Source of the DNA: Tuctoria greenei
Taxonomy: Eukaryota > Streptophyta > Magnoliopsida > Poales > Poaceae
Reading direction: 5' to 3'
NCBI GenBank assembly: GCA_036927565.1
Contig: JAYESD010000009.1
Location: 149,070,929 to 149,134,928, forward strand
DNA length: 64,000 bases
Shown here: piece after piece, positions 29,858 through 39,774 of the stretch
How the letters are laid out: each line of letters begins with the position of its first letter
Numbering within the stretch: position 1 is the first letter of the stretch
Notes under the pieces: generated by a model
What the model was told of the DNA's origin: nothing
Database searches by the model: none
The model's input: the letters and a program-made list of their open reading frames with translations, nothing else
Program-made: the position numbers and the translations under genes

Positions 29858-32241
29858 TTATGCCTTGGTTTTAGGTACCCAAGCTTGCTTGGGTCCTTGG
29901 AGGTTAGTTACAATACATTTGGGCACCCACACATGGGATTTTGTGTTCCCATGGCATGGCCCAGCATAATAAGCATAAACTTTACCAATATTGTTTCTCA
30001 TTAATACATAAGAGGCATCAAAGGTTTTGAACAAGAGTTGCTGTTGTTTATGGATCGGACTAGTCTGGGTAACCGGACTTGTCCGAATGACCGGACTTGT
30101 CCGGACCTCCACTGGACTAGTCCGGCGTTTATGAGAGTTCAGATTCTTAATTTTTGAGTTACCAGGTTGTGAGGGTCCTCCCTTCACAAAGGTAATCCTT
30201 CCCTTGTTATTCTTATGACTTCCAGCATTTTGCTTTCCATCGTAAGAGTAACCAATGCCATACTTGATGTTTGGAGGTCTTTGGACCAAGTATGCACTAC
30301 GTGCATAGTTGATCCTCTCCTTGTCAAATATTCCACATTGGGTAGGATTTTTATCCTTTGCGGAGGTAGACTTTTCCTTCAAGCTGATGTCGACTTTACC
30401 ACATTTGCACATATGAACAGGATTAGTTGAAGTGTGTTGAGAAGGTAGACTTGAAGAGGAGAAAGGTTCACTTAGCTTGAGTGACTCAACTTGCACTTCA
30501 AGGATCTTGTTGACCTTGATCAGGTCATCAAGTTGATCCTTGATTGCAACGTTTGAGTTGGTTAATTCCAAACAAGTTTTCTTGCTTGAAGCTAGCTCAA
30601 GCTCTAGTGAGTTGTTTTTCTCCTTTTCAAGAACTAGAAGATTGTCAAGTTTGACATACCTCTCCTTTTGGGAGATAATCATGTCTTCTTGACGATCAAT
30701 TAGCGATTCCTTCTCAACAAGTTGGACAAGTAAAAATTTCATTTTAGCATCAGTTTTTCTATCTAATACAGTTAACATATCTTCATCATCACTATCTAGT
30801 TCATCATTACTTGAGTACGAATGCATGGAAGGAGTTTTGATGTTTACCTTGCGTTTACCTTCCTTTGCCATGAGGCAAGTGCCATGTCCCTTCTTTGCAC
30901 CGAGCGTGGGGAAGAGTGTGGGTTTCTTGGACGAGCTTTCAATGGCTATGCTAGCCATCTCTTCTTCATCGGATGATGAGGACTCATCGTTTGAGTCCCA
31001 CTCCTTTCCAATGTGTGCTTGTTCAGCTTGTTTCTTCTTTTTGAAGAATTTCTTCGGTTGAGGCTTGGTTTCTTTATTCTTCTTCTTGTTGTCCTCATAC
31101 GGGCAATCGACTATAAAGTGGTTATACTCACCACAATTATAGCACGCCCGCCTCATCTTCGGCTTTGTCCTTTCCTTGTACTTGCCTTCACCTGATTTTA
31201 TTCCTTGTCTTTTCTTCATTATTCTTTTGAACTTTTTCATGAACAAAATCATATCCTCTTCGTCCAGCTCACTGCTTTCGTCATCGCTATCCTCCTCAAA
31301 CTGTGCTTCTCTTGCTTCTTTGGATAGAGACTTGACTGTGGACTTTAAGGCAACTCCCTTCTTATTGGCCGATGTGAGGTCGGCTATTTCTTTGACGTGC
31401 TTGGCTTGTTTCTCCATCATTTCAAAATTGATGATTTTGCCAATCAATTCATCTGGAGTCATCCTCTTGTACCCGGGACTTTCTCTGATCATAGAGCATA
31501 GTGTGACATTGCGAGGCATAAAGGCTCTAAGGATGAGCTTTACAACCTCGTGGTCATTCCACTTCTTGCTCCCATATGATCGAACCTTGTTTACAAGTGT
31601 CTTCAATCGGTTGTACATGTCCTGGGGAGACTCGTCTTCCTCAATTGCGAACCTTCCTAGTTCGCCCTCAATCATTTCAATTTTGGCCTCCCGCACATGC
31701 CGGTCACCTTCATGGGCTGTTTGTAGTGTGTCCCATATTTCCTTGGCAATCTCCAGTCTGTCCACCTTTGTGAATTCATCTCGACTTAGAGAGGAGGTGA
31801 TCACGACTGCGGCTTGAGCGTTTCTGTGGATGGCTTGCTCTTGACTTGGAGTGAGCTCTTCGTCGTCATCTGGGATGTCTATTCCTGTGCACACAATATG
31901 CCATAAACTTGGGTTAAGGGAAATCAAGTGCATCTTCATATTTTGCCTCCACATGGAGTAATCACTCCCATCGAAGTGTGGGGCTTTTCCAAGAGGAATA
32001 GATAGGTAATGGATGTTGTTTGAATTTAAATGATCATAGTTGAAAGGATATCTTCTTTTCTTCAACTTTAGCTTTCCCTTTGGAAAGTGCTTTCTTTCTG
32101 AGTAGTGCTTTCAGCTCCAGCATCTCCTCGTCATCATCATCGAAGTCTTGAATTGCTTCGAGATACTTTTCCAGCTTTTGGTTCTTGTTTTTGTTTACTG
32201 CTTCCTGGTTGTTGATTTTCTGAACATCTTTCATGTCCGAC
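29858..32241 (-). pseudogene. Element B gag
   Basis: The first part is an Asp/Lys-rich segment from ATG near 32241 (MSDMKDVQKINNQE) in the frame that stops at 32034. The main part (32065-29858) follows in a second frame, so a one-base shift lies near 32040-32065. The main part holds a capsid-like region (YSMWRQNMKMHL, EIWDTLQTAHEG, DMYNRLKTLVNKVR), one CCHC knuckle (CYNCGEYNHFIVDC), Lys-rich and Ser/Asp-rich linkers, a coiled coil and the tail WVPKCIVTNLQGPKQAWVP. A Thr-Ser-Pro repeat near the C-terminus (plus-strand 30053-30125) is coded by the palindrome family of this element. Confidence 0.8.
30053..30125. repeat. Palindrome repeats inside the B gag coding region
   Basis: Four adjacent copies of CGGACTAGTC(C)G / CGGACTTGTCCG lie in frame in gag and are translated on the minus strand as RTSPVE, RTSPVI, RTSPVT and QTSPIH units. 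Confidence 0.85.
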
Positions 32242-32277
32242 ATGATCTCTTCGAGTGCTTGCACTCTTTCTTGAAGA

Positions 32278-32293
32278 ACCTGCTCTGATACCA
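32278..32293 (-). other. Primer binding site of element B
   Basis: The minus strand reads TGGTATCAGAGCAGG, two bases inside the 5' LTR end. It is complementary to the 3' end of initiator methionine tRNA, the usual copia primer. Confidence 0.85.
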
Positions 32294-32295
32294 AT

Positions 32296-33860
32296 TGAAT
32301 ATAGGCCTAGAGGGGGGGTGAATAGGCCTTCTTGATTTTTCTCGGTTCCTGTAACACTCAACAACAAGGTTAATACCAGAGATATCGGACTAGTCCGGTA
32401 ATGTGCGGACTAGTCCAGTTTTCACGGGCTAGGTTGATCAAGTTCAGACAATTTGATTGATTCGTTAATGTTTGCAGCGGAAATATAACCTTGAATCTCA
32501 ATTTAATAGTTGTATGTCAGATTCTATTGTAGTTAAAGCTCTTGATCAATAATTAGACTTAAATTGAATAAAGTGAATCAAACCCTAGATTAAGTTGATC
32601 AAATTAGATGAAGAACACAAAAAGGACAAGACACACGATTTATCCCGTGGTTCGGCTACCACGAAGGCAACCTACATCCACGTTGAGGAGCCCACAAAAG
32701 GACCGGGTCTTCTCCAACCCTTTCCTCGTCAGATCGCAACGAAGGCCAATCCTCTTCCACTAATCACAAAGGGTAAATAACCAAGTTGAAGGGGCGTTCT
32801 CACACATTGAGAGCTCCCTTGATTACAACTCACAATGACACCAATAACACACTCGAAAATTACAAATTAAAACGTAAGAGTGTGTTAGAGAATCAAACCA
32901 AGAGCTCAATGATGTGTGCCAAGTGTCTCTCCAATGATCTAGAAGTGATCTTCAATGGATTGATTGATTTTGCACTTAATTTCGTGGAGAGAGATGGTTT
33001 TTTTGAGTCTCTTGGGAGGTGTGACGGCGCTAGGGTTCGAGAGAGTTAAAAGTGGGCCGTGCACCTCTATTTATATGGGGTTTCTAAAAGTGACTGTTAG
33101 GGTTCAGAAAGATCGGACTAGTCTGTGGTGGTCACCGGACTAGTCCGGTGTGCTGTGTGTAGCAAACCCTAAGTGTCTAGGAATATCGGACTAGTCCGGT
33201 TGACAATGGACTTGTCCGATTTCACTACTGGAAATCTTCGGACTAGTCCGATTGACATCGGACTTGTCCGGTCATATGAAACCCTAAGTGTTTAGGATGA
33301 CAAGTCCGCACTTGGAAGACTTGTCCGTTTTAGATCAGTGCGTATATCGGACTAGTCTGTGTAGACACTGGACTTGTCCAAAGTGGATCAGAAAGAATTA
33401 TCGGACTAGTCCGGATCACAACGGACTTGTCCGATTTTGTGTGACTTGTGCATTGTGTTGAGGACTAGTACGCATTGGGGAGGACTAGTCCGAAGTGGAT
33501 CAGAAAGATATCGGACTAGTCCGATGGAGACCGGACTTGTCCGATCTAGTGCAGAATGTGACATCGGACTAGTCCGGCTGATATCGGACTAGTCCGGTCC
33601 TGTATAACTTTGTGCATTGTATGTGTGTGCTTGAAAGTGATTGAGCTCTTGGGTGTGTTTCCTTAACACACTCTATACATAATAATCTACTATTTTCTTC
33701 TTCTTGAGCTCAAGTTCATTTTGCTTCTCATTTCCTTTCTTTTTGGCATTTTGCTCATTTTTCATTATTTGCTTGCATTCATCTCAACAGAAGGATTAGG
33801 ATCCCAATTGCTTGTCATAAATCATCCAAAACCCACAAGGGAGTCCTAGATGCACTTTCA
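32296..33860 (-). repeat. 5' LTR of element B (1565 bp)
   Basis: This copy lies next to the primer site and is therefore the 5' LTR in minus orientation. It carries the same palindrome array (33115-33600) as the other LTR, with a few copies changed by single bases (for example CGGACTAGTCTG). CTGGG follows at 33861-33865. Confidence 0.95.
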
Positions 33861-33865
33861 CTGGG

Positions 33866-34196
33866 CAAGGCCAACGACGCGCTGACGCCGATGGGTTTCA
33901 GCCCCGTGCGCCCGGATGATCCGGAGCTGGAGCCGGACCTTGCGCTGCAAGCGTTGAGCGCAGCAGGCAGCAAGCTCTCCAAGGTGGGCGATGTCATCGC
34001 AGACCAACTGGAGGTTGAGGTGCAATCCCTGGCGAGGAACGTCACAGAGTATGTGCTGACGTGCTACACCAGCCGGAACTCCCAATTTCCTCTGGACCCA
34101 GTGCTTGAAGGCCCCGTCGAAGGAGAAGGCGAAGCTGCCTGAGCCAGCGTATCGGAGGTCGCCAAGAAGGTCGCCGAGTTCTTCCATAGGGTCTAG
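33866..34196 (+). pseudogene. C antisense gene exon 2, 3' end
   Basis: This continues the exon cut by B at 22180. It codes NDALTPMGFSPVRP, SAAGSKLSKVGDVIADQLEV and NVTEYVLTCYTS, matching the end of the antisense gene in D (GFSPLRP, AGSKLAAVVDVVADQLET, KTVAEYVLTC). TGA at 34140-34142 breaks the frame; it then runs to TAG at 34194-34196, where the D copy also ends in a similar way. This is the C-terminal end of the coiled-coil protein. Confidence 0.7.
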
Positions 34197-35459
34197 GACC
34201 ATCTCTTTAGCTCTCACTTGTATTTTCTCTTCTTCTTCCTTAATTTTGTAATCCCTTGTCTTCAGATGTAATCTCCTGTCTCCAGATGAATGAAATCCCC
34301 AAATTTTTTAGAATTTCACTTTTTGTCTTCAACACTTTTATCTTCACTTGGCCCCCTGGTAGATGTACACAACTTGATTGTGAACATGTACCAAAAGGAT
34401 ATTGTGCTTTGTTGAAGACTCATTTGCTCCGAACTTGTAGAATTTTAGGTCTGAAGTCTTCGATAGTGAAGGTCCCCTGAGGTTGTTGGAGCTCAGAAGC
34501 TCCGGCATTGTCCATCGCTGGAGCTTGATAACTCCGGCGATAGCCTCTATCAACACGTAGAGCATCGATAGTTAGTCCTCCGGGGTGTCGGAGCTGAGTA
34601 GCTCCGGCAGTGACCTTTGCCAACACTTGGTTTGTTGGCAGCAGACTCCATTTACAGGGTCTTCTCACCATCTTATATTCAGCGTCGACGGCTGGCCCCC
34701 TTGGGGGAGTCAGAGCTTAGTTAGCTCCGGCTTTTCTCCATCAACGTAGACTTTATTTTTCCTGCACACTTAAGTCAAGAAAAATAGTAAAATTCGTTCC
34801 TTGTCTATAATTTCGTCGCGGCTTACGATTCTCAAGAAAACTTTAAGTCGAACGCGATTTTAAATACAACCGAATGCGTTGCCTTTTCTCTTAGATTCAA
34901 CTGTTCATGGACCCGCCTTACTTCGGCCTGCCGGGGTGTAGGTAGAGTGGCGTACTTAGGGTGCTTGACCAGGCTAAGTCGATAGCACACTCCGGCCCTA
35001 GATTGGCTTGGCGGCTTTCGGGCGAGTTGGCCATGAGCGATATTTGAATCCAAAAGAATTGACAATACAACTCGAATCGTATATAAACCGGTCGAACTAA
35101 AATTTCTTAAGAATTGCACGTCTTTGTTATAGACAAGAAAGAGAAAAATAAAAATGTTGAGCCTGTACAAAATAAATGCACGTGGAGTCTATTTCACATG
35201 AAGATGTATTTCATTATAGGTCCGGGTACAGGGGAAACAAGTACACTCTTAGGGTACGGAACCAGGCTAAGTGTGTTTGGTTTCTTGTTTGACCCAGGGT
35301 AGTTAGCCACACTTTTAGTCCGGAGACTGTGACAAGTGCTGCATGAACTTTGCGGACCTTTCGGGAAAGGTCCAGCTGTTCTCCCGGAGGAACTACCCGA
35401 CTCTGTACAATGACTCTATAACATACACCCCAAGTTACTCAAGACTCACCTCCGTGGTA
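34197..35459. other. Non-coding region between the convergent genes of C
   Basis: The antisense gene ends at 34196 and pol, on the other strand, ends at 35460. The stretch holds a possible AT-rich 3' end signal near 34280-34320 (AATGAAAT), the hairpin array at 34487-34730 and otherwise nothing recognisable. Confidence 0.5.
34487..34730. repeat. GGAGCT...AGCTCC hairpin array in C
   Basis: Four copies of an inverted repeat (for example GGAGCTCAGAAGCTCC and CGGAGCTGAGTAGCTCCG) lie near 34487, 34519, 34588 and 34711. D has four copies at a regular 70-bp spacing in the same place (59327-59554). Confidence 0.7.
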
Positions 35460-36318
35460 TTAAGTGTAGAACTTACGGAGGTGCTCGATATTCCAAGGAT
35501 TTGGGAGAGGTGTCCCATCCTCGGTAGCCAAGCGAACGCTTCCGGGACGGGATACTTTGATCACTCGGAAGGGCCCCTCCCAGCCGGGGGAGAGTTTGTT
35601 TAACCCTTCTCTGGATAGTATTCTCCGTAGCACCAGATCGCCTTCCTCGAGCTGTCGGTTGTGTACATGCCGCTGATGATAACGCCGTAGAGCTTGGCGA
35701 TATCGGGCATTCCGAACAGCTGCTTGGCACCTTCCCTCCTCGAGGAGGTCTAGGTCTTCACGCCGGAGCTGGTCCTGTGCGGCTTCGTCGAAGGTCCGGA
35801 CCCGGAGCGAACCCAAGGTGATTTCCGGAGGAAGGATTGCTTCAGCTCCGTACACCAGAAAGAAGGGTGTTTCTCCGGTTGACCGGTTTGGAGAAGTCCT
35901 GTTGGCCCATAAAGTAGGCGGAAGCTCTTCGATCCAGTTGGCTCCATGTTTCTTCAAGCGGTCATAGGTGCGCATTTTGAGTCCCTTAAGGATTTCTGCA
36001 TTTGCTCTCTTGGCTTGGCCATTGCTGGCTGGGTGAGCTACGGAGGCGTAGCAAACTTGTATGCCGAGGTCTTCGCAATATCCTTGGAATGCGGAGCTTG
36101 TGAATTGAGTCCCATTATCAGTGATGATTTTGTTTGGGACTCCAAATCTACTCACAATGGATTGCAGAAAGTTTATAGCAGATTGCTTGTTGATCGTCAC
36201 AACTGGAGTCGCTTCCGGCCACTTGGTGAACTTGTCGATGGCGACATACAGGAACTTGTAACCTCCGACGGCTCTTGGGAAGGGTCCCAAGATGTCCATC
36301 CCCCACACAGCGAAGGGC
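35460..36318 (-). pseudogene. Element C integrase core and C-terminus
   Basis: GMDILGPFPRAVGG carries the first catalytic Asp and IITDNGTQFTS the second. The third motif reads SNGQAKRAN: Lys (codon 36009-36011) stands where integrases have Glu. The rest (NRTSPNRSTGETPFFLVYGAEA, a GPF-type region, and WNIEHLRKFYT at the end) is complete, and there is no chromodomain, as expected for Tat elements. A one-base insertion near 36316-36322 (GGGCCC instead of GGCCC) separates it from the frame before. Confidence 0.85.
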
Positions 36319-37600
36319 CCATGTAGGAGGTATCATTTGTAAGGGCTGAGCCGGTGTATGAATTGGCTTTGCATGAAATTGGCATGCTTCACATTTCTTC
36401 ACCATCTCAGTGGCATCCTGGAGTGCTGTAGGCCAGTAGAAGCCATGCCGAAAGGCTTTTCCGACCAGCGTGCGGGAAGATGCGTGGTTCTCACACTCGC
36501 CTCCATGGATTTCTGCGAGAAGCTCGCAGCCTTCTTCCCTTGTGATGCACCGCATTAGGATGCTGTTGGCACCGCACCGGTAGAGATCCCCTTCTACCAG
36601 CGTGTATCTTTTAGCCAATCTGACTACCCGGTCAGCGGATACATCATCGTCAGGAAGGATGTTGTCTTTCAAGTAGCTCCGGATCTCCGAGATCCATGCA
36701 TTGGAGCTAGCTTGAGCATTTGAGTCTTGCGTGCTGGGTTGCTCGGAGCTTCCGGCAGCACCTACGACCCTTGATGGCTGCCATGGTAACAGGGCCATCG
36801 GGACCGTCAGCTTCGGGATGCTGATCTCGCCCCCTTCGCTCAGTTCGGCAGGCTGAGCTGTTAGCTTTGACAACCTCCGGACAAAGGTTCCGTCAGGAGC
36901 CGGAGCTCCGGTTGATGCCTTGGTCGAGAGTTCGTCAGCTTCAGCGTTATGAGTACGCTGAACATGGTGGAGGTCTAGGACTTCAAAGTCCTTCTGAAGC
37001 CTCTGGACTTCTAAGAGGTAAGTAGCTAGCTGGAGATTATTGCAGGAGCATTCACCCTTCACCTGCTTGATGATGAGCTGTGAATCTCCTTTGACCAGCA
37101 GTTGCCTGACACCGTATGTCAGTGCCACCTTTAGTCCGTAGATAAGTGCTTCATACTCCGCCATGTTGTTGGTTGCCTTGAAGTCAAGGTGTACCATGTA
37201 TTTCACCTTCTCCCCAGTCGGTGCAAGGAGAAGGATCCCAGCTCGGGCCCCCTGCTTCTGCATGGAGCCGTCAAAGTAGAGGGTCCAGTGAGGCTTGGTG
37301 AAGGTTGGAGCTTGATGCTCCATCATCTGTTCACTGGGGCCCCCAGGGTTTGATGGAGAGGGAGTCCATTCCGCAACAAAATCTGCCAACACTTGACTCT
37401 TGACTGCTTGTCTTGAAATAAATTCAAGATCAAATTCAGCCAATTCCGCTGCCCACTTTGCAATATTCCCAGTTGAATTGGGATTATGCAGGATTGCTCG
37501 AAGTGGATAGGAGGTCACCACCGAGACTTTGTGAGCTTGGAAGTAATGTCGAAGCTTCCTAGAGGCAATAAGAACTGCATAGAGCAGCTTATGCACCTCT
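36314..37600 (-). pseudogene. Element C RNase H end, second RNase H and integrase zinc finger
   Basis: The frame begins in the first RNase H (HKLLYAVLIASRKLRHYF, connection region LAEFDLEFI). It then has the extra RNase H characteristic of Tat elements (WTLYFDGSMQKQGARAGILLL, ATNNMAEYEALIYGL, GDSQLIIKQVKG, HNAEADELSTKA). The integrase zinc finger follows (ECENHASSRTLVGKAFRHGFYW, CEACQFHA). The second domain keeps its Asp, Glu and Asp residues. The frame is lost at the one-base insertion near 36320. Confidence 0.85.
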
Positions 37601-37639
37601 AGGTATCGAGTCTTGGCATTATGTAATACTTCACTGATG

Positions 37640-37905
37640 AAGTATATCGGGCGTTGAATGGTCTGGACCCTCCCGGAGGGGTCCGGAGCTTCCTCTTCAT
37701 TGATCCGGACCCTCTCGAAGGGGTCTAGATTCTCTTCGAGGACCTCCGGGTTCTGTCTGGAGGAACCCGGAGCTTCTTCAGAAATGACCTGGACCCTCCC
37801 GGAGGGGTCTAGGTCTCCTGAAGTGACTTCTTGCGGGTTCGAATCTGGGAGCTGGGACCCATACTCGCTTTAAGGAACCTCCGGACCCTCCCGAAGGGGT
37901 CTGGA
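37640..37905 (-). repeat. Palindromic insert in the RNase H coding region of C
   Basis: Four near-copies of the palindrome GGACCCTCCCGGAGGGGTC lie near 37668, 37704, 37791 and 37879. On the minus strand they read through as DPSGRVQ-type units between VSMVLVAERPEL and QRPIYFISEVLH. These two flanks are neighbours in RNase H, so the repeats enlarge one loop. A TAA near 37870-37875 interrupts the frame. Confidence 0.7.
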
Positions 37906-39006
37906 TTCCTGAGTGTGGGGTAGTTCCGGTCTCTCCGCAACCAGAACCATACTGACGACTTCGTCAGTAGCTGAAATGTAAAGCAGTAAAGGCTCACCAG
38001 GGTTCGGAGCTACCAGAATTGGTAGAGTGGTGAGGAAATGTTTCAGCTCCTGGAATGCCTTCTCTGCTTCTTCGGACCATTGGAATGGTTCGGACTTCCT
38101 CAATAACTTGAAGAAGGGAAGTGCCCGTTCCGCCAGTCTTGATATGAACTGGCTGAGGGCTGCTAGACACCCAGTTAACTTTTGGACGTCTTTGATGCGG
38201 GTTGGTGGCCGCATGTCTTCAATGGCTTTTATCTTCGCCGGATTAGCTTCTATGCCCCGGTGACTTACCAGCAAACCAAGAAGTTTTCCGGCGCTAACCC
38301 CAAACACGCACTTGTCCGGGTTTAGCTTTGTGCGGGTGGCCCGCAGCTTGTCGAAGACAGCCTGCAAGGTGTCTAGGAGTGACTCCTTGTTCTTGACCTT
38401 GACCACGATCTCATCGACGTACACTTCCACTATGTCTCTGATGAGTTCTTCAAAAGTTTTGTACATAGCTCGTACAAAAGTTGAAGCTGCATTCTTGAGA
38501 CCAAATGGCATGGCTGTATAATAGTACAATCCATCTACTGTGATGAATGAAGTATGCTCTTCATCCTCCCTAGACATCCTGATTTGATGATACCCAGAAT
38601 ATGCGTCTAGGAAACACAGTAATTCACACCCGGAGGTAGAATCCACTATCTGATCTATTCTAGGTAGTGGGAATGGATCTTTTGGACATGCCTTATTTAG
38701 TGTGGTGTAGTCGATGCACATCCGGAGCTTCCCGCCGGCCTTGGGCACAACGACTGGGTTAGCCAGCCATTTTGGATGGAAGACTTCTCGGATGAATCCG
38801 GCTTCGAGTAGCTTCTTCACTTCTTGTCGGATGAAGTTCTGCTGCTCTACGGATTGCTTCTGAGGCTTCTGATGCACAGGTCGGGCATCGGGGTAGATCT
38901 TCAGATTGTGCTCAATCACTTCCCTGGGAATCCCAGGCATTTGTGACGGTTGCCAAGCAAACACGTCAACGTTAGCCCGGATGAAAGTGATGAGTGCGAG
39001 TTCCTA
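37870..39006 (-). pseudogene. Element C reverse transcriptase and RNase H start
   Basis: The frame follows TAG 39004-39006 and contains the gypsy RT: KLRMCIDYTTLNKACPKDP, LLCFLDAYSGYHQI with the first catalytic Asp, and EVYVDEIVVK. The box is YVDE (38410-38421) instead of YVDD, which removes one metal-binding Asp. The thumb and connection region (GIEANPAKIKAIEDM, LTGCLAALSQFISR) and the first RNase H strand (LLLYISATDEVVSMVLV) follow. The frame ends at 37870 inside the palindromic insert. Confidence 0.85.
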
Positions 39007-39774
39007 TTTGTCGTTCAATCCTCCCAATATACGGGTGGTTTGAGCGGCATCGGAACCGATTTGGACGACTTTGACGGGAATGTCGGTGTCGCCGCTTGGC
39101 TGCATACGGGGTGCAGAGGTCGAGCCTCGTTGACGAATGCTCGGGGGTTTCGGAGCTTGCTCCTGTCTGGAGTCCTCCTCTTGCGCCGTGGTGAGTGTGT
39201 GGAGTTCCTCCAGAGCAGTTACTCCGGCAGTGCGATCTCCGCGGATTCGGAGAACGCCTACTGGTGTTGGCATCTTCAACACCAGGTATCCATAATGAGC
39301 AGCTGCCATGAATTTGTACAGGGCAGGTCTACCCAAGATGGCGTTGAATGGTAAGTTGATCTGAGCGACGTCGAAGACCAACTTCTCGGTGCGATACTTC
39401 TCCTGGGTCCCGAAGGTAACGAGGAGAGTAATAGCTCCGAGTGGGGTAATGGCCCCCGGACCTACTCCGGAGAAAGGTTGGGAGGGCTGGAGATCCGAAG
39501 GTCGGAGCTGAAGCTTAGTGAAAGCTTCGAAGCTGATGAGGTTAAGCCCCGAACCTCCGTCTACCATGACGTGGTGGAGCTGGATGTTGTTGATGGTAGG
39601 CGATACCATCAAGGGTAACTGTCCTGCTCCAACCATGCTCCGGGGACAATCCGAAGCATCAAAAATGATGGAGGTGTCATCCACTTTCGATGAGGTTATG
39701 GCCTGACTGTAGGGGCTACAGCGGCCATATTCCGCCGCATAGTCTTGATGACACGACGAGAGGTGATATCCCAT
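39004..39774 (-). CDS. Element C protease
   Basis: Aspartic protease of the Tat type. FDASDCPRSMVGAGQLPLMV leads to the active site VMVDGGSGLNLIS, followed by FNAILGRPALYKFMAAAHYGYLVLKMPT (a GRP motif typical of these proteases). It is in a different frame from gag, which overlaps it by about 80 bases (39696-39774), so a frameshift, programmed or decayed, lies between. It ends at TAG 39004-39006, followed in the same frame by RT. Confidence 0.8.
   Translation of the reverse strand: MGYHLSSCHQDYAAEYGRCSPYSQAITSSKVDDTSIIFDASDCPRSMVGAGQLPLMVSPTINNIQLHHVMVDGGSGLNLISFEAFTKLQLRPSDLQPSQPFSGVGPGAITPLGAITLLVTFGTQEKYRTEKLVFDVAQINLPFNAILGRPALYKFMAAAHYGYLVLKMPTPVGVLRIRGDRTAGVTALEELHTLTTAQEEDSRQEQAPKPPSIRQRGSTSAPRMQPSGDTDIPVKVVQIGSDAAQTTRILGGLNDK

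Larger units (their letters stand above)
22181..33860 (-). mobile_element. Element B: complete Sirevirus inserted into the C antisense gene
   Basis: Two 1565-bp LTRs (22181-23745 and 32296-33860) flank an 8.5-kb interior on the minus strand: primer site, gag, protease-integrase-RT-RNase H, third ORF, polypurine tract. The 5-bp duplication CTGGG (22176-22180 and 33861-33865) is exact. Total length is 11,680 bp. It is dead: a gag frameshift, a TGA just after the protease DSG, a deletion through RT and a frameshift in the third ORF. It must be younger than C. Confidence 0.95.
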
